A stretch of 64,000 nucleotides of DNA from Mytilus californianus. Taxonomy: Eukaryota; Mollusca; Bivalvia; Mytilida; Mytilidae. Shown piece by piece: positions 57,990 through 64,000 of this stretch (within the stretch, counting starts at the first letter, position 1; every line of letters starts with the position of its first letter). Below the pieces are notes generated by a model. The model worked only from the letters and a program-made list of their open reading frames with translations, did not search any database and was not told the DNA's origin. The DNA lies in contig NW_026262712.1 of the NCBI RefSeq assembly GCF_021869535.1, positions 99,514,140-99,578,139 on the forward strand, in the 5' to 3' direction. Made by a program: the position numbers and the translations under genes.

Positions 57990-60550
57990 AAGAACAGTTG
58001 GAAAGCAAGTTCTTGGAAACGTCCGTTGTCGTCAAGCTCTATCAGCAACAATAGCAGGGGGAATTATTTAGGTGGCGCTACAGTCGTCGGTGACGTCAAA
58101 AAGTCCGCGAAATAAATCGGCTAAAAAATCTACGTTTAAACTATTTTTTTCAACTTGTCATGCTTTTATTATAATTGATTTTTAAAGTTTGTAGATTTTG
58201 GGAACAATATAGTTTCAATACGACATTGAAACATTGTCGAAAATAACTTTTATTTGCTATTACATTATCCTGTCCGTTCTAAAAATGATCAGCCATCTTT
58301 TTTGTTCGCCAAAAACATCGAATTTATATAACTTGACGTTTGCGTATCCAAATACGGAATAGAACGTTAAAAATCTTAAATGAAACCGGGTAACCTATTT
58401 CAAATTTCTACACAATTATGTAGCCATCATTTTTTACTATTATACATCAATTTTGGTGACCACCAGTCATGTCAATTTGTACCTGGTTTTGGCTGCGTTT
58501 CTACTTCAAAACAGTAAAGTTGAACTTCTTTTCATTGTACCTGTTTCCAAAGTACTCTATTATAAAATACTGATTTTATTATAGATATGAATGAAATTGT
58601 GATTAAAAACTGTTGTTTTTCACAATTCCATACGATATCTCCATTTTAAAGTAATTAAACCCCTTTTTGATCCCCTACACAAATTGACGGTGACATTGTT
58701 TTCTTTTTTAACATACGTCATATATAACGTTTACAAAATATGTGTCAGGGTCATGTGCATAGTGAAAATTTACACATTGGACAAGTGAAACAACAAACAA
58801 AGTTCTTCTTTATGGCGTTTGAAACTATAGGTCTAAGAAAATTTCATTTATACTGGAAGCAAATATGACAAATTAATGGTGGCCTATGGATAAACAAAAG
58901 CACAAAAATAGCAATAGAAAATGCATTGCAAAGACAATTTCTGGAGGAAAAAACATATGAAAAAAGGAAATGCAGGTCAGTTAATAGTATAGTATTTATA
59001 TTTTATAAGTTAAAAACCTTGCTTATCAATTATCTCTTTACTAAGTAAGCTACATTAATAAGAGCAAACACTAGCTTTTCAAGTCAAACAAGAGATTAAT
59101 TTATAGAGATGTGTGCTAACAAAATTGAATTTATTCAAATGGCAAAATCTTGTCAAATTTAATCATCATTGATCATTATTAAAGTAAAATGCACAAGATT
59201 TGTCATGCCAACTTTCATTTCTGAGATTAATATCCAATTATTCAGGTAAAATATACAATACTTTAGTTTTATTATAAATATGTAGAGCAGCAGATACAGC
59301 AACCTGAAGAGAAGAAGCCCCAATTTTTTTTCAAAATGTTTACTTTCATAATCTATAAAATGCAAAAGTTTAAAATAGCCTTCCAAGACGTCATAATTAT
59401 TTGGACTATAAAATACCCTGAGAAATTGGACAAGGGCTACTGTGCTAGCTAATCTAATAGTTAAATTTTACATAATAATGATTTTAAAATTCAGAATTAT
59501 GTCACTTTCACTTATAATTTTAAGCCTTTTTTCTTTTCAGAATTTTTGTCATTTTTTTTGTAAACTTATCCTTTTTCTGTATGATATTTTCTAGGCAGTA
59601 CTGTACTGTTCAACTAAGAAACATAAGCTTGAGTTAAAAGGCTTTTTCACTTTGAAGAAACTAAATTGTGACTCTTGGTCCCACTTTATTAAAATATAAA
59701 ATATAAATCGTCAGTACTATTTTTTTTCAGAAAGATTATTTAAATTGTATACAGTATGTTTTATTGAATTAAACATTGTTAGAAGTAGTTACATTAGGAG
59801 TGATCCCATATCCTATTATAAAAAATTACAAACTGAAAGTAAATTTCATCAGCCAGGGCTAATTTATATCAATTCAGCTAGGTTTCTAGATCTAATTTTT
59901 ACCAATTTTTTGTCTTTTAATTTTTACCTGTAATCCTTCTCTGAAAAGTAGAGAAGTATCTCTTCTTAATATTATAATAACATAGTTGTTAATCGACTTT
60001 CTTTCATTTCCTTCTTGATTTTTGTAAAATAAACTCCTTTTTATTCATTTTGGTGGGTTTTTATTTTTGACTGGTGATATCAAGGGGAGATAACCACTTG
60101 CACAAATCGGCAAAAAAACCACCGCTTCGTGTTGAACATAACTTGAGGTTTGCTATTCCAAAACTGTATTGCCTAGATATTCATATCGAGTGTTTGTCTA
60201 AATGAGATGCTTTATTAACGTAAATTTAAATTCAGCCCATCATTTTTAGTTTCCTCGAAAATATTTAGATTTTTCGATCAGGAGCCTTGACAATTTTCAC
60301 ACAAACTTCAAGTTTGAAGATAAAATAAAGAATAAAGGACTTTGAGTTGATGTGTAAGTTTTGACGAGTTAAAACTATGTATATTCAAGATTATTTTGAT
60401 CAATAAGTTTTTACTATGACAGTGGTATTTTAGTGAGTAAAAGTGAGGTTTGTCTCATCCGTAGTTGTACAGAATTTTCACGGTCACGTGACTATTGTTG
60501 CTGATAGACTTGGGGTCAAACCGTGACCTGCTTTCTAACTGAGAAGTAAA
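57990..60550. mobile_element. 2.5 kb intronic segment with inverted ends
   Basis: AACAGTTGGAAAGCAAG near 57995 and CTATCAGCAACAATAGCAG near 58039 reappear as complements: CTATTGTTGCTGATAGACTT near 60492 and CTGCTTTCTAACTGAGAAG near 60527. The paired ends are about 65-90 bp and imperfect. The interior is AT-rich and has no gene I recognise; 59159-59386 and other short frames lack domains. It may be a TIR transposon remnant. Confidence 0.45.
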
Positions 60551-60683
60551 AGAAAAAAAAACGGAATTTACATGACGTCATAAACCTACGTCATTGACGT
60601 TGCCTTGGAATATCTATATTTAGGTACACGGACGCTGTTCCAAATCTTATGTACCTCTTGTGATTTTTGCCGCGGTGAATATT

Positions 60684-61780
60684 ATACATTTATTTCCTGT
60701 GCCGTAGGGAGATATGAAGATTTGTTCCCCCTAGAATATTCATATTTCACGAGGGCATTGCCCGAGGGAAATATGATTTTTCGAGGGTGAGCAAATCTTC
60801 ATATCTCCCGAGGCAAAGGGAAATGAATGTTTTATTCCACTGCCTATGCTTTGTTTACTATCAATACATTAAATATTATTTTGCATACATCTTTTTTTCT
60901 TATCCGCTTGTTTTTGTAAGTCAAACTAAACACGACATACCCATTGATAAACAGTAAGGATCAAAATTTAATTATAAGTCTTTTTGTTTTATCGTCTGAA
61001 ATAAATTTGAACATGATAATGATTTTTGCTATCGCTATTTTAAGAAGAATAAGAAGTTCAAAACGTTATGTACATTAACCGCGCGTAACGTCGCACGAAG
61101 TAATCCCGACATTTCAGAGGAGAATATGATCCTCAGAATAGAATATGAAGATTTGTTCAATGACACGTGGGATAGTCTCAACCAATCAAATATTGATTAA
61201 ACTATCAATATGTTTAAACAGTGGAATAATATACATTTATTTCCCGTGCCGGAGGGAGATATGAAGATTTGTTCACCCAAGAATATTCATATTTCCCGAG
61301 GGATCTGCCCGAGGAAAATATGATTTTTCGAGGATGAGCAAATCTTCATATCTCCCGGGGCAAAGGGAAATGAATGTTTTATTCCACTGCCTATGCTTTG
61401 TTTACTATCAATACATTAAATATTATTTTGCATACATTTTTTTTCTTATCCGCTTGTTTTTGTAAGTCAAACTAAACACGACATACCCATTGATAAACAG
61501 TAAGGATCAAAATTTAATTATAAGTCTTTTTGTTTTATCGTCTGAAATAAATTTGAACATGATAATGATTTTTGCTATCGCTATTTTAAGAAGAATAATA
61601 AGTTCAAAACGTTATGTACATTAACCGCGCGTAACGACTCACGAAGTAATCCCGACATTTCAGAGGGGAATATGATCTTTAGAATGGAATATGAAGATTT
61701 GTTCAATGACACGTGGGATAGTCTCAACCAATCAAGTATTGATTAAACTATCAATATGTTTAAACAGTGGAATAAAATGT
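60684..61780. repeat. 547 bp tandem duplication, each unit with a hairpin
   Basis: ATACATTTATTTCC.GTGCCG starts at 60684 and again at 61231, and the two units run nearly identical to about 61780 (few substitutions by eye). Each unit contains GGGAGATATGAAGATTTGTT paired with GAGCAAATCTTCATATCTCC (60708 with 60789 in unit 1). Each ends with CACGTGGGATAGTCTCAACC and AAACAGTGGAATAA. The likeness of the units points to a recent duplication. Confidence 0.8.
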
Positions 61781-63127
61781 TTTATCAAAGAGGATTTCCT
61801 ATGATTTTAAACAATGAGAAAACAGAAAATTTATAGTCATATAATAACATGTTATAAAACGTTGACAATCTTTACCAAACTCTGCAAAACAAACGACATT
61901 CAAAGTAAACTCTCATTGATGAAGCCTATGGGGATTTGTTTTCTTTTTTAATGGAAATAAAAGAAATGTCACCATGAACATAATTAAATATAGGGTATAC
62001 GTGATTGATACAGCAATCCATTGAAAGAAAACAATAGACATTTATTGTTATTTTAAATTCGACGACACGGATATGTTTGCATAATTTCGTGATTAAAAAA
62101 TCCATGAAGCTTAATATTTCTGAGAAAATGAAACATAAATTTTACTTTTTGTAATTACAACGGACAAAAGTTCGCCTAGACCACCAAATTGTTCTCTTAT
62201 TATTTTTTGTAAACTCGAGCATTTAATAAAAAAAACATTGCCAGTTTGGTTTTTATTTCAAATAAGAACACTCCGTATGCATGAATTCCCACCACTTCTG
62301 GTACCCATGTAAAAGTTTCAACTACCAATTGTTTGCATAGTAAAAAATTACTTACATGAGAGTAGATTGCGCAATTTTTTTTCCTTCTGTATATAGAACC
62401 AATAAATATAAAAATGAAAGATCCATTTCTATGCTTCAAATATCATTATTTTTAACTAAAGATTTTTGTTTGCATTGAAATGTAAGTTTTGTTTTACACA
62501 ATAGTACAAAGTACAAGTGAAGTGATTGGTATGTACTATTTTCACATGGAATCCGTAGTACAGTAAGTAACTACTGGTTTAAAATGACATAACACCAAAA
62601 GATGCATTGAAGATTACAATAAGTCTTTTGTTTTGTTTTATTTTTACTCTTTGAAAGTGTCATATAAATAAACTCATATCTTGCCTATTTTCCACTAATA
62701 TCGTTAAAATTTAAAGCTCAATGTGTACTGATTGTAATAAAATACTTAATACCTGAAATTCAGTTTCTGACAAGAAGACCATACACTTTCATCAAGACTC
62801 TTCCTGCTTTGTTTTTCTTTATATAAAAAGTAATATTGTGCTGTATTCATTATTTTAAAAGAGGAATATTCAAAGTCAAAAGATTGGAGAAAACCATATA
62901 TATGTATCAACACTTTGAGAGGGAGTTATTCAATATTCAATAAAAATCTGTCACAAAGTACCAAATATGTCAAGACCAACATCAATAATATATCAAATGA
63001 AGTAGTTTTAGATGTGTTGTTCAGTAAGTATTTTTATTCAAATGATATGCCGAAATAAAGTAAATTTAGAAAAAATGTTTCATATGCTATAAAACTTAAT
63101 ACTGAAACAGTTTTTTAAATATTGCAG
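61781..63127. other. Intron end, nothing recognised
   Basis: AT-rich sequence up to the acceptor at 63127. The 79-codon minus frame at 62200-62439 has no signature. Confidence 0.4.
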
Positions 63128-63460
63128 TTGTGATCAGTAGTTGTAGGAATGATATATGTTTTACCTGGAAGGTTACCGTAACAACTTTAACGTTAACCTG
63201 TAAAGTTGATAATTTACACCTGAGCATTTATATTGGTGATCCTAATGGTAAATTACAAGCTGACTGTTTACCACCAAGCCAGCCAAACAATTGTGAACCG
63301 TACTATAAAAATAGCAGTGTAATCCAATATAAATCGACAAATGAAACTGTATTTCAAGTAAATGGTTACATAGATTATAGTGTTAACGGAAATTGGACAT
63401 GTAGGCATGGAACAAGAAAGGAAATTGCTACGGTTGAAGTATCTGTCTTGAGAATAAAGG
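63128..63460 (+). CDS. Paralogue exon 2: Ig-like domain
   Basis: Acceptor TATTGCAG ends at 63127. The exon is 333 nt, phase 1 at both ends, with a weak donor GGTTTGA at 63461. It encodes VVISSCRNDICFTWKVTVTT, then LTLTCKV, IYIGDPNG, NNCEPYY, NGNWTCRHG and VSVLRIKG. It aligns with the 51423-51725 exon at the Cys-x-Thr-Trp start, Leu-x-Cys-x-Val, Asp-x-x-Gly, Asn-Gly-x-Trp-Thr-Cys and the Lys-Gly end. The frame stays open to 63663, but that part resembles intron. Two or more downstream exons (second Ig, stalk, membrane helix) are expected beyond the window. Confidence 0.7.
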
Positions 63461-63663
63461 GTTTGATTGTATTTTCAACTAACATTAAGAAAAAAAACAT
63501 TCTTGAGAAAAATTTCAATGATACATGTTTAGCTGCTAGTTATCTTCTTTATCTACCAATGACATGCTTTTTAGACTGTTTAAATTGGTTATATAGTAGT
63601 TGCGTTCATGGTCATTTCTTCACAATAGATACTGTTCACATTTCAAACAAAACTCGGGAATAA

Positions 63664-64000
63664 AATTCAACCATTTACATTTTAGTTGGGCAATTTAATT
63701 ATAAAACAAAAATTTACGACTGTGGTAGAAAATGCATTTCTACAAAATGAATCCAATACGAAAGCGAATTGAAAGAATTTTCCAAATTTTGGGGCTTTTG
63801 GATGAATGTTTTATCATAATATTATTAAATGGAATAAATATAGATAAGTCTTGACAAACGCCTGTTGGTGTAAGAATCAAAGTGATCGTATCTTGAGTGT
63901 TTACTGTATATGTACCACAACCTAGACAATCTTTGTATTACATTTATCTGGTAACCTGTACATTATACGTGGCATACACACTATTGTACTATATCATAAA
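63664..64000. other. Right window edge, nothing recognised
   Basis: AT-rich, presumably intron of the plus-strand Ig gene. No repeat or frame of note. Confidence 0.35.

Noticed and set aside
63461..63663. Hydrophobic stretch after the plus-strand Ig exon as a transmembrane anchor
   Set aside because: The open frame continues past a possible donor but the sequence is AT-rich and unlike the stalk and TM exons of the paralogue; I treat it as intron, though the weak donor leaves some doubt.

Overview
The window looks like nuclear DNA of a marine bivalve, most probably a mytilid mussel. It is AT-rich, has no bacterial-style gene packing, and shows intron-split exons with GT/AG borders. It is crowded with interspersed repeats that I recognise from memory as mussel families: tRNA-derived SINEs, Penelope-like reverse transcriptase fragments, GGACGG-rich satellites and TCCGTT-rich foldback elements. 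The genus is an inference; no database was searched.

Layout. 1-2.97 kb holds degenerate repeats. 2.98-11.58 kb holds two dead non-LTR retrotransposons, one inside the other: a CR1/L2-like LINE (A) split by a second LINE (B) of another clade with its own ORF1. 12.3-15.2 kb is a large inverted repeat. 15.86-17.74 kb has two minus-strand exons for a degenerate B-box/coiled-coil (TRIM-like) protein. 17.0-30.7 kb is repeat-rich: tandem satellites, a SINE, Penelope-like and BEL/Pao fragments, a 3.3 kb terminal-inverted-repeat element with a foldback element inside it, and a CR1-like LINE fragment. 30.9-35.5 kb has four minus-strand exons: a transmembrane segment, two stalk exons and an Ig-like domain. 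35.7-47.4 kb is repeats again: a second foldback copy, Penelope-like fragments, tandem duplications and a SINE cluster. 47.9-49.7 kb is a plus-strand NHL-repeat gene with one frameshift. 50.9-51.4 kb is a 443 bp TIR element filled with a palindromic satellite. 51.4-52.8 kb has a minus-strand Ig exon and a signal-peptide exon. 57.5-63.5 kb carries the signal-peptide and Ig exons of a plus-strand paralogue that runs off the window.

Main interpretation. Eight minus-strand exons between 52.76 and 15.86 kb have compatible splice phases (phase 1 at six junctions, phase 0 at the last). Joined, they give one uninterrupted frame of 644 codons including the stop. The predicted protein is signal peptide, Ig, Ig, stalk, transmembrane helix, then a cytoplasmic B-box-like and coiled-coil region. 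A cell-surface Ig receptor with a TRIM-like cytoplasmic tail would be an unusual architecture, and it is the most interesting candidate here. A paralogue lies head-to-head with it 4.8 kb away. Whether the exons form one gene, or two or three neighbouring genes, cannot be decided without transcripts.
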